DNA of 64,000 nt, taken from the NCBI GenBank assembly GCA_003117195.1, contig BDSI01000053.1, positions 144,457 to 208,456 on the forward strand. Reading direction: 5' to 3'. Both the position numbers and the translations under genes were made by a program. This DNA comes from Eudorina sp. 2006-703-Eu-15 (taxonomy: Eukaryota > Chlorophyta > Chlorophyceae > Chlamydomonadales > Volvocaceae). The notes beneath the pieces are model-generated. The model was given only the letters and a program-made list of their open reading frames with translations. It was not told where the DNA came from and made no database searches. Shown in pieces: positions 1 to 11,500 of the stretch. Position 1 is the first letter of the stretch; the number at the start of each line of letters is the position of its first letter.

Positions 1-60
1 CTCCCCCACTGGCCTCCCCCCACTGGCCTCCCCCCCACTGGCCTCCCCCCACTGGGGCTT
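1..60 (+). repeat. 16-18-base tandem repeat at left edge
   Basis: About four copies of CTGGCCTCCCCCCA with variable C runs. Probably intronic for the SNARE gene. Confidence 0.7.
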
Positions 61-465
61 CCGACCAACCCCACTTCAATTCGCGGGCACCGAATGACGG
101 ACCCGGTAGACCCACACCCGAATGGGCAGGCTGCGACCCAATCTCTTTGACGCCGGCGACCATCCCCTACTAGACCCCTTTGCCCACCCCCGTACACGCT
201 CCCAACCCTCTATCCCATCACCCGTCCCGCTAACCCCCCCCCACACACACACACCATCCCATGCATACGATTAAACATACGACCCCCGCAGCCCTGCATG
301 GTAGCCTTTCCTTTCCTTGCAGACCCGGGCCCCTCTGACCCCACCGACCCACCTTGGTGCTGATGAAGCCTCCTCCCCCCCCTCTCCCCCCCACACACCC
401 CCACCCCCACACACCCTACCGCATCGCTGGAGATCCCTCCCTGGTACAGTTGATTCTTCACCGCA

Positions 466-518
466 CTTTTGCTCTCTGGAAACAGCGCAGCCTAAATATG
501 TCCACCGATTTCCTATAC
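466..518 (-). repeat. R1 copy in SNARE intron
   Basis: On the minus (gene) strand it reads GTATAGGAAATCGGTGGACA and on through GCTGCGCTG, beginning about 85 bases after the donor at 599. It is oriented like other donor-side R1 copies. Confidence 0.75.
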
Positions 519-599
519 ACCCCACCACCACCACACACACACACCATTGGCGCTGGTGAAGCCTCCCCCCCTCCCCCCCCCCCACCCCCACCGCCCCAC

Positions 600-2269
600 C
601 TTGGTGCTGGTCACTGTCTTCTCCATGGCCGCCAGCTCCTCGTCCTGCTGCCTCATGACCTGCTGCTGCAGTGCCAACAGTCCGCGGTTGTCCAGCGGCG
701 CGGTGGCCTCCGTCTCGCGAGCGGCGGGGGGAGGGCCGCCGCTGCCGCTGGCGCCGCCGAACAGCGCGTCCCTGCAGAGGGTGGATGCGGGGGGCGCGGG
801 ACACGGCGGGCAGGTGGCTGCTACACCTGTTGGTGTAGGTCGACTTGTCGACAAGTTGACGATGACCGCCAGGTCGGGTCGGGTCGGGTGGGGTCGGGTC
901 GTTGCCACCCCAAGCGGTGAGGGGGTTCCCCTGCAGGCGACGGGACGGTGGCAGACCAGCCCAGGAGGAGGACGGCAGTGCGGAGGGCCGCCGTCCCTCC
1001 CGCCCTCCGCTCGGCTGCCCCTCCCCCCCAGACGGTCCGCCTGGGCAGGTTCCATAAGACCCAGCGAGTGCTCGTGTGTCCGCGACCCCGCCTGCGCCCC
1101 TGTCCGTGAGGCCGTGAGGCCGTATGACCATGTTGCTCCGTGTTGCTCTGTGACGCCCGGTGATGCCCGGTGACCCCCCCCTTCACCCCGCCCAGCTAAA
1201 CCCAGCTAGACCCGAGACCGCTCCATTGGAAAGCTCCGCTCCTCCTTCCCACCACCGTCCAGTAACGCACACACGCACACTCACACGCACACTCACACGC
1301 ACCTGTCGCCCTGCCCCTGACTCCGCTTTATTGCCAGCTGCATCTGCTCCCGCCGGTTCCGGAGGTCGTACAGGAGGTCCCGGCGGCGGTTCTTCTCCGG
1401 CTCGGAGCTGCGGAGCGGGGCGGTTGCGGTTGCGGGTGCGGTGGGGTGCGGTGGGGTGCCGTGAGGTCGTGGGGTGCGTCCGTCCGATGAGTCAGTCCCA
1501 TGCAGTTGGGAAAGCGGGGGCGGGGGAGAGGATGACAGGGGGGGCCGAACCGGGAGCGACGTGGTGGGTGCGCGGGGCATTGCAGGTGGTGGGATGTAGG
1601 GCAACAGAGCAGACGACGAGCTCGCGAGGGCGCGCTGGAAGGTTGGGTGATGGGGTCCTAGAGGTCCACGCGGGGTCCACTGCAACATCAATAATAAAAC
1701 AGACACTGAGGGGAGACGCGCACTGGAGTCGTTGGGGAGGGGTCGGCAACGCAAGGCGCCCGACTCAAGGGGCAACGTCCAGGTCAGGGCCACCCCTCAT
1801 CGTCTGCTGCCCGTGTCGCCCAGGAATAATGGAATACACCCGCTGAACATCACGCAACCCACGTTTGTAAAGCTTACAGTGAGTCCGCCTCAGAACTGTC
1901 CAGCCATCGCAGCAGCCGGTCCAGCTGCACACCCAGCGTGCCCAGCTTCTTTCGCGCAGCTGCCGACAGGCGCGACGCCTCCGGACCGCCATTCGAGTGC
2001 TTCAAGTTACGCTCTTGGATTAATTGTAGCGTTTCCTACACAGCGGCCGTGGGCACATGAGCACTGAACCTTGGGCAACTGCGAAAGTCACGGGACGGCT
2101 TTGACGTGAAGGAAACGTGCCTGCGCAAGGCTCTTGCATTCCTCAAACTCCTTTGACCAGCCGTCTGTGTCTAGCCGAAACCCTGCAAAGAAGGTGCACA
2201 AGCCGTGCTGTGTGTGTCCTAGTTCATCGTTGCAAACCACCGTGTCGACTGATACTAACCTGACGGCAT
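600..2269 (-). CDS. SYP5: Qc-SNARE, SYP5/Vam7-like syntaxin (3' end outside window)
   Basis: This is a t-SNARE of the plant SYP5 class, expected on late endosome and vacuole membranes, where it joins Qa, Qb and R-SNAREs for fusion. Coding exons on the minus strand are 2269-2260, 2182-2121, 2035-1878, 1407-1303 and 771-600, about 169 codons, with every junction in phase. The start M-P-S-G is split by the first intron. The N-terminal helical domain shows W-S-K-E-F-E-E-C, then an E-A-S-R-L-S-A-A-A-R-K-K-L-G-T-L-G segment, then N-R-R-R-D-L-L-Y-D-L-R. The last visible exon starts the SNARE core with the family pattern L-D-N-R-G-L-L-A-L-Q-Q-Q-V-M-R-Q-Q-D-E-E-L. The rest of the SNARE motif and the tail anchor must lie left of the window; I found nothing like them in 1-599. 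The second intron (2120-2036) has a GC donor. The gene is head-to-head with the VPS3-like gene. Family assignment is strong; the exact SYP5 member is not decided. Confidence 0.85.
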
Positions 2270-2556
2270 TTCTGCATATGTATGATACGTTGTGAAATAA
2301 AAATAAATAAAGTGGTCGTTCTCCGCTCATCGTGGTTAGGAGTTGATTGCGGTCGACCCTTGAGATTCCACGCCACAGTCCTACCCATCAATCTTACAAT
2401 TTTATGATCACAAATAAAGTCGTATCATACACAAACACGATGCACTTGTTTAACCTGCGAGACATGCAACATACAACGATGTGCCTCGGTGCGCAGTTAG
2501 GACAGCGCACGCACTCTGCAAACCTGGAGCGCTGAGCCCAGCTACACCAAAGGATC
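2270..2556. promoter_or_regulatory. Shared intergenic region of divergent SYP5-like and VPS3-like genes
   Basis: Only 287 bases separate the two inferred start codons, so both 5' UTRs and core promoters must fit here or overlap the first exons. An AT-rich stretch at about 2293-2312 (AATAAAAATAAATAAAG) stands out from the GC-rich surroundings and could be a core promoter element. No other element is recognised. This is inferred from gene layout. Confidence 0.4.
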
Positions 2557-5500
2557 ATGCAGGACGAGACAGTCCGCACAGCCTTCACGTTCACGCCTCT
2601 CCTCCGGCACCGCACCACCGATGCAGCCCGGCGCATCACGGCAGTTTCGCTCGACACCGCCTCCGGGCGCGTCTTTGTCGGCCTCGCGAGCGGTCATGTT
2701 GAGGAGCACGAGATCGTGGTGAGGCAGCCGTATGCGGACCCGGGGCAAACGGGCCCCGGCCCCGGCCTCGCCACCACGCGCCTGGTCGCGGAGAAGCGCG
2801 TCTCCAAGCAGCCCATCGCCGCACTGCACTGCCTCCCCACCGCCGCGCGCCTCGCCATCCTCGGCGAGGATGGCACCGCCTCCCTGGCCACCTACGAGAC
2901 CTGGAGCCTGGTGGCGCTACAGGGCGTCCGCACAGCCGTGGCCATGGCCTCAGACCCGGGGCCCGCGGCCGCGGCCGCAGCGGCGCGCCAGCCCTCGGAC
3001 CTCGTAAGTCGCGGCAACGCCAGCGACGGGGCCCCCAAGCCTGCAGGCGCGGCTGCGACTGCTGCAGCAGCAGCGGCGGCGGCGGCGACGCCGCCGCCGC
3101 GACCGGTCCGTTTGGCGGTGGCGGTCAAGAACATTACCACGACGGCCAAGCTGCTCGTCTACTCCGTCGTACCCGCGATCGGGATGACGGCGGGCCACCC
3201 ACCGACGCAGCTGCTGGCGCAGATCCCGCTGCAGGATGCCGTACAGGATCTGATCTGGGTCGGTGCGGGGCTGTTCGTGCAGCATGCCACGTGCTACAAC
3301 CTGCTACAGCCTGGGGGGAAGATCACAAAGATCGCGGATCACGGCTGCGTGCAACCGCACATGGCCTCGGCGCCGTGGCCGGGGGGCCCGGCGGCGCTGG
3401 GCGCCGAGGGCGGCGGCGGCGGAGCCGCCGCCGCCGCCGCTGGCTCCGCCGCCGCCAAGGCGGCGGCCGCCGCAACGGCCCGGGGCGCGCTGCTGTTCCA
3501 CGACTCCCTCGTGCTCCTAACGGACGGCAACGGTACGGCAGTGGTCGGATCCGAGCCGATTCCGGTTTCGGAGCCGCCGCTGGCGTTGTGCTCCAGCGGC
3601 GGCTTCCTGGTGGTGGTCTCGGATGCCGACGGCGTGCTGGTGTACGACAGGGCGTCCTCGCGGCTCGTGCAGCGCATCTTCTGGGCGCACGACGACCCGT
3701 GGGTCGCGGCGGCGCGGCGGATCCCCGCGGCGGAGGACGCGGCGGGCGGCGGCGGCGTGGCGCTCGCCACCTCGGGGGCGGTGATGCTGCTGCAGCCCGT
3801 AGCCCCCGACGTGCAGGTAACGGGGGTTTGGTGGTGGGTGGGTGGGTGGGTGGGTGGGTGGGTGGGTGGGTGGGTGGGTGGGTGGGTGGGTGGGTGGGTG
3901 GGTGGGTGGGTGGGTGGGGGGGGGGGTGGGGAGGTGGGGGGGTGGGTGGGTGGGGGGGTGGGGGGGTGGGTGGGTGGGTGGGTGGGTGGGTGGGTGGGTG
4001 GTGGTGGGTGGTGGGTGGGTTGGTGGTGGGTGGGTGGGTGGGTGGGTGGGTGGTGGGTGGTGGGTGGGTGGGTGGTGGGTGGTGGGTGGGTGGGTGGTGG
4101 GTGGGTGGTGGGTGGGTGGCGAGTGGTGGGATGGGGATGGTGGGGAGTGGTGGTGGGATGTGTGTGTGTGGGTTATTACATTGAAAGCCGGCCCAGAAAC
4201 GAACGCGGACACAGCCCAGCGACCAGGAATGCCTACGTGACTCGAATACCTGCGTGGCAGTGGAAGGTGAGGCCGCGGGCGGACTCGCGGCAGCGTGACC
4301 GGGGGGTGGGCGGGTGGGTGGCGATGGTGGGTGTCGAAAAGAACTGGGGGTGTTGATGCGGACGTTGGTAGGCATGTTTAGAGTTGCGCTGAGTGCCGGA
4401 TGCTATCGGGGTGGGGTCGGTAGGATGAGGATGAGAGGGCAGCCCAGAGGTAAGAAATCCAGTTACCCAAACTCGGAAGGGAAAACACCGGATTTGACGG
4501 TAGCTGCCTGGACTTTGGCGTTGGGGTTTGTTGGTTGGTGGTTTTGTTGGTTAAGGGGGGGCCCTCTGGGACGCACACGCGGACCTCTCAAGTCCCAACC
4601 GAAACACCCGCCGCACCCCAGCGGGGGCAAAGCGCGCCGCCCGAAGACGTACCACGTAAGGTACTGTATTCGTTCTGGCCCTGCCTCTGCCGCCAGCGCC
4701 GTCGGTCGCGGTCTCTCATGTCCGCGCCATCGCCGTCACTCCGCCCAGCCAGCACCCAGCCGCGGCCTCCACCCAGCCACCCAGCCACGTCCTCCACCCA
4801 GCCAGCCGGCCATTCGCGGTCCACTCCTGGCGCCCACCTCTCCGCTACCTCCCAGGGTAGCTCACCCCTGACGGCCTGCATGACGGCCTTCCTGACTGCC
4901 TGGTTGCCTCCTCGCCGTGATCCTCGCCCGCTCCGCCTGCCCCCCCCCCTCTCCTACCTGCCTTCAACTCCCTTCCCCACCCCATCCACCCTGGCTTTCG
5001 TCTCTGGATCAGTTACTCCCCACGACGGCCCTGCCCCTCCGCCCTCATGCCTGCGGTGTCATGACGAAACCCCCCCCCGACTGCCCTGGGCACCCCCTTG
5101 CGCCCCCCCCCCTCCAGGCCCGGGAGCTTCTGAAGCGCAAGCGGTTCGATGCGGCCCTGGCGCTCATCCGCAGCTGCCGGCGGGCGGGGGAGGGCTGGGC
5201 GGATACGGCCCTGGCGCAGGCGGGGCTGCTCATGCTGCAGGCAGGGCGGGGGAGGGCTGGGCGGATACGGCCCTGGCGCAGGCGGGGCTGCTCATGCTGC
5301 AGGCAGGGTGGGGGAGGGCTGGGCGGATACGGCCCTGGCGCAGGCGGGGCTGCTCATGCTGCAGGCAGGGCGGGGGAGGGCTGGGCGGATACGGCCCTGG
5401 CGCAGGTGGGGCTGCTCATGCTGCAGGCAGGGCGGGGGAGGGCAGGGCAGGGGCGGCGAATGGCAGGGGGGGAGGGCAGGGGCGGGACAGATGAGGGGCG

Positions 5501-8500
5501 GGGACTTCAACGGCGGCGTCCAGCATCCCCCCGGAGGACAGCTGCTACCCAACCACCCATTCGGTGACTGTCCGCGGTTTCACTGTCTCGATTGACATGA
5601 GGGGGGGAGGAGCGGAGAGGGGGGCGGAGGTTAGGGACAGAGAAAGACAGGGAGGGAGGGGAGGGGAGGGAGGCCCGCCCAGAGAGGTGTGTGAACTGCT
5701 GCCTCGCCAGCGAAGCGATCCGTCGGGAAAGTGGGGGGAGAGGGCGAGCAGCCGCGGACGGCCCGGGGGTCCCCCAAGACGAGGACTGGCCCCCCGGTGT
5801 CCCCCACTCCCCATTTGTCCGGGTACACTCGATCCTTCACCGGACCTGTGCTCTGGCAGCAGCAGCAGCGCAGTTTGGATGCGTCTACCAATTTCCTATA
5901 TTCCCGCTCCCCCTGTTCATCCTTCCCCTCCCCCCGCACGCCCCCCGCTCTCCTCCCCTCCCCCTTTTTCCCTCCCCCCTCCCCCCCCCCCAGGAGCTCC
6001 GGTGCGAGGACGCGCTGGCCGCCCTGGAGGAGGTGGGCCCCGCCACCTTCCAGCCGGCGCAGCTGCTGCCGCTCTTCCCGCGGGTGGGCCGCCGCTGGCT
6101 GCCGGAGCTGCCGCAGCGGAGCTACTGGGGGCTGCACGGCTCGCTGCAGAGTGAGGGCGGGGAAGGGGGGCGGGGGTATAGGAAATTGGTAGAGACATAT
6201 TTACACTGCGGGCGGGGCGGTTGCAGGACATGGGTATACAACCAGACGTACCGTATGCGGGGGGCCTGGTCAGGAGGGGGGGTCGTCCACCGCCCGGATG
6301 GTCAGGAGGGGGGTTCGTCCACCGCCCGGATGGTCAGGAGGTGGGGTCGTCCACCGCCCGGATGGTCAGGAGGGGGGGTCGTCCACCGCCCGAATGGTTA
6401 CTTGCTACACACACTGGGTGTCTTGTTGCGGTTTCGTTGTCTTGATTGACAGAAGGGGTTCCCGTTGGGGTGTGTCCTGGGGCGGGGTGTGGGGGGGTGC
6501 TTGGAGAGGGGTGGGGGGATGCTTGGAGAGGGCCGTCGTTGGGGGGGAAGGGGCAAGGGGGGCAGCGGGGCTGCGCCTGCACCCCCCCTCAGCACCGCTA
6601 TCCACCACCCGCCTCGCGTGTTGAGCGGCGTCTGGGCGCAACATCGGCGTGATCGTGTACAACCGCATAACCGCCCAACCGCCCAACCGCCCAACCGCAG
6701 GTCTGGACCGCATCTGCGATGACTTCCTGGAGCTCCGAAACTCCAGCAGCAGCAGTCCCCGCCCCTCGCCCTCGCCGCCGCCGCCGCCGCTGCCGCCGGG
6801 GACGGGGACGGTGCCCGGCGGCCCAGCAGCAGCTGTAGCCGCCGCCGCCGCCGCGGCCTCGGCCGCGGCGCAGCAGCAGCTGCTGCCAACGGGCACATCG
6901 CCGGAGGGCAGCATTCACAGCCACCCGATTGCCGCCCACCCCCACAGCCACCAACACCACCAACACCACCAACACCACAACCACCACCCTCATTCACACC
7001 AATACCAACACCAGCACCAGCGCGGTCACCTCAACCACCACAACCAACACCACAACCACCACCTGCACGGGCAGCTCGGCGGCGTGCTGGGGACCCATGG
7101 GTCGGCGGAGGGCGGCGTCCCGTCACCAGGCGGCGGCGGCGGGGAGCTGGCGGCGCTGGCGGCGGACGCGAAGCGGCACATCGTGTCGTACCTGTTGCGG
7201 GTGAGCGCATGTACGGGTCGCATGTGTACGGCAAGGCACCGACACACCAAACCTGACGCAGATGGTCGTCCAAGGGGTGGGGGGGTAAATGAGGCTGAGG
7301 GTCCTCTCCTCGCCTGCGGGGGGGCTAACTCAACAACGCACACCGCACTGCCGCGGAGTCATCAAGGCCGGCCGCGCTTCGTGTCCCTAGACCTGCAAGA
7401 TTTCCGGAGGATCTAGACCTGCAAGATTTTCGGAGGATCTAGGCCTGCAAGATTTTCGGAGGATCTAGACCTGCAAGATTTCCGCAGATTTAGGCTGAAC
7501 GACTGCTGGCTGGCTTGGAGGGCACCGCTGTCCGATCAGGATGGGCGTTGGGGTGGCGGCTGCGGGGCAGTCTTGAGGCATCTACAGCCGCCTCTCGAGA
7601 AGCAGCAGCTAAGGCTCACGAAACGGCGGCACACCAACGGGAACGCGCTGCCGACTCCAGGGGCAGGCCTCTCGAGGCCTCCGTGTGTGTATGTACGGCA
7701 GGTGCCCAGCTCCGTCCCTTCATGATGGAGAGGTCCGTACGGATGCGGCGTACGTCACACGAGGGGTCCCCTCAACAAGGGGGGGTGCGACCCCCGCTCC
7801 CCCGTGTCCGTGCGGCCCCCGGCTGCCCCGGTGTTAAGGCCCCCCCTCAAATCCTCGTCCCCCCCACCCGCGTTCGGGTTCGGGTTCGGGTTCGGGTTCG
7901 GGTTGGGGTTCGGGTTCGGGTTCGGGTTCGGGTTCGGGTTCGGGTTCGTGTCCCCCCAAGCGATGCCCCGGACTCCCTCTCTCTTGTAGAAGTACGGCGT
8001 TCGAATATGCGAAATTCCCGGATCCAAGCAATTATACAGCTAACAAACTAACTGACGCTAACGGTGTCAATGTACGACTGCATCGCAGACCCGCAGCCGA
8101 CCCGGGGTGGTGTGTCTGGAAGGCATCGACGCGCTGCTCGTCCACCTCCTGGTGGATGTACGGGATACGGCAGCACTGGAGGCTTTCCTGGACGAGCGGG
8201 CCGCCGCCGCAGCCGTCAATGGGGTCGTTGCTGCTGGTGGCGATGCGGCCGCGGCCGTGGCCCGGCCCGGCTCGGCGTCGCACCCGCCGCCGCAAGCGGC
8301 GCTGCAACAATCGCCGGTTGGCGGCGCCGCCGGCCGGTTCGGTGGCGGTGCGGTCGGCGCGGCGCCGCTGGCGGCGGCGGCTGCCGCGGGGCCACCGGCG
8401 GCTGTCTCGCCGCGCGACGCTGCGCTGGTGGCGGCGCTCGAAGCCGCGGGCAGGTCGGTGGTGCCGCTGTCGTACAGCCGTACACCGGTGGAGTTTCGGA

Positions 8501-11500
8501 TCGAAATGACATAGCTGCCGCCTCCCGGGGGGCCAGGGGCTTGCCGTACTGGAAGGGGCTTGCCGTACCCTCGTACGCAACAGCCCCTCCCCTCTTTGCG
8601 GCGGGACACGCCGTCTGCTGGGACTGGGATGGGGATGGGGATGGGGATGGGGATGGGGGGGTGGGGATGGGGGGGTGGGGTGGGTGGGTGGGTGGGGGGG
8701 GGTGGGGGGGGTGGGGTGGGGTGGGGTGGGGGGGGCTGAGGGTGGGGATTGAGGGTGAGGGTGAGGGTGGGGGTGGGGGTGGGGAGTGAGGGGATGGCGG
8801 GATGGTGAGGCCGACCTAGAGGGCTGCGGGGTTCAATCGGGGTTCAGTCGGGGAGGGGGAGGGGGAGGTAGTGGGAATCAGGTAATGGTATTGGGAATTA
8901 GGTAGGACGTGGCGGACGGCCCGCAGAGCAAAGGTACCCACCCGGTGACGAATGGGCTGTACCCGGGGGAGGAAGGGGGGCCAGGGGCGGGACGTCGACA
9001 CCCCTACGTACCCCTCGAGGCACGATCATGCCCTCCCTCCCCCACCACACACGGCCCCTGACGGGCCGACGGGCCGAGCCGCCCGACGCGCAACGACTGC
9101 TGTGCACGCCGCCAAAATCGTGTTAGGAGTAGGGTGCGGGGCCGCCTGATACCGTGTTTCGAAATCGAACGGACCTGCCTCACGGTGTGTGTGGACCCTG
9201 CCGCTCCCCACCCCCCCCCCGGGGGCTTTCTCCCGCAGGTGGCATGCGCTGGCGGTGCTGCGTGCGGCCCGGGGCCAGGTGGCCCAGGCGCTGGAGCTGT
9301 GGCAGCGGCTGGCGCTGGGCGAGGTGGCGGTGAGCCAGCCACGGCCGCATGACGGGGGCCGCTGCCCCCATGGCATGACGGGGGCCGCTGCCCGGGGGAG
9401 ATAGAGATAGAGCACGGTAGCCGGGTTCGTGTTGCGCCGTCTGTTATTCTCTTCTTTTGCACCTTTTGGTTCCTTCTTTTATTTTCCTTCCATGTGTGTA
9501 ATTTTGTTGGGGGGCCGGGCTGGGGGGGAAGGGTCGGGGTTCCTCTGAAGGGAGCGAATGGGGAAGGGGAGGGGAGGGGCGCAGCGGTGGCTGTCGGGTG
9601 TGTAAAAGGAAACTGAGCCGCGAGAAGCGAAGTCCAGCGTAACGGGCGATGCAGGCGACAGAAGTAGAGGCAGTCAGGTGTGAGTGAACGAAGCGGTTGG
9701 TGGCGCTGGGCTGAATGAGCGGCGCAAGGGAAACGTTGCACGGGAAACGTCGTACGGGAAACGTCGTACGGGAAACGTCGTACGGCAAACACCAGACGCA
9801 CATAGGGCGAGCGTGGGCCCGTCACGGATGGTGCGAAGAAGTGATGTGTGCATTCGTCCTCCGTACGGCATGGTGACTGCCGCCGCAGGAGTCCTGGAGC
9901 ACCGGCGGCGCGGTGGCGGAGGCGGCGGCCGCCGCCGCTGCTGCGACGGCGACGGCGACGGCCGCTTCGGTCGGCGAGATCCTGACGCCGCCGCCGCCGC
10001 CGCCGCCGCCGCCGCTGGACAGCGCTAGCAGCGGCGGCGGCGCCGTCGCTGCGTCTCCGTCACTGGCGGGTGCCTGGGCGGCGGCGGCGGCGACTGTGGC
10101 GGCGGGCGCCTCCTCGGCCCTGATGGCGCTGCCTGCCCGGACGCCGCCGCTGCTCTGCCTCTCGAAGCTGCCCTGGCTGTTGCAGGCGGCGCCGGAACAG
10201 GTGGGCGGGGGTGGAGGGGGGAGGGGGGTGTTGTGGCAGGTGGGCCGGGGATGGGGGTGGGGGTGGGGGTGAGCCTGTGGGGAGGGGGGCCATGGCAGCA
10301 GCCCGAGCCTCTGCTCCTCCAGGTCGGGTACGGCACCACAGCTCCAGGGGGGTGCTGACGGGTTGGCCTGGGCCCGTTATGGTGGTCCCGAGCCCAACCA
10401 CCATCACCATCACCATCGCCATCACCGGCGCCCTTGTGCTTCCGCAGCGCCCGAGCCTGAGCCCGAGGGGCGCCGGGCTGTGAGGGGCGATGATGGCTCG
10501 ACAGCTCCAAGGGGGAAGGGGGAGTACGGCGGTTAGATGGGAGGGAGTGGATCCAGCGGCCTTGGGTGACCGCGCAGGAGGCGCGCATCGCCCTCCCGCC
10601 TGTAACAGCACACCACCAACCCCTGGGGCTGCACGGCATACGGTATCTGGCTACACACCATCCGAGCTCTCCGCGGCCAGCTCAGGTTGCTGTCGAGTCC
10701 ATACGCCCAAGGCTATATGTATTTCCTCCCGATCCATCACGTACGGCATCTGAGATGTACGACGAATGTCGTCCGTACACCGCCCACCCAGGCGCTCCAC
10801 GTGCTTCGCAGCCGGCCGCTGCCAGTCGCCGACGTCATGTCGCTACTCCAGGGGCGGGACGACGGAGTCCGCTGGCAGTACCTCCACCATTTGGTGTACG
10901 GCGGTGGCGGCGGCGCCGTCGCCGCCGCCGCCGCCGCCGTGCCCTCATTGCCGCTCTCCGCGACGCCGTCGGACGACGGCGCGGACGACGGCGTCGCGGA
11001 GGGCGGCAGCGAGCAGGCGTCGCCGACCGCCGCGCCGTCGGCCAAGGGCAGCGCCCCAGCGGCGGCGGCGGCGGCGGCGGCGGCTGGGGCCGTCGCCTGG
11101 CATCTCGACCCCGCGTTGCACACCGAGCTGGCGGTGGAGCTGGTGGACTGCATTGCCGTACTGTACGGCCGCGCCTTGGCTCGACGACGCCAGCGGAATG
11201 CATCAGAGTCCCTCCAGGCTGACGGCGGCGGCGCCGCCGCGGCGGCGGTGGCGACCGCCGCAAACGCCTTCGCAACGGCGGCGGCAGAGGCGGCGGAGGC
11301 GGAGCGGGTCGCCGACGGCGACACCGACACGGAGCTGCAGCCCTCGCTGCCGCCGCTGCCGGCGCCGCCGCCGCCGCCGATCGCCCGCCAGCCCTCGGCG
11401 TGCCACGACGGCGCCGCCGCGCTCGCCCGCGCGCGCTCGCCGTCGCTGCCGACGGCGCCGTCGGCCACCAACGCTTTGGCGCGGCGGCCCACGCCACCGC

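Noticed and set aside
271..1131. 286-residue minus-strand frame over the SNARE exons
   Set aside because: It is out of frame with the conserved SNARE sequence and reads through introns.
3323..4375. Pro/His/Thr-rich minus-strand frame of 350 residues
   Set aside because: Antisense of VPS3 exon 1 plus the GGTG array; no family pattern.
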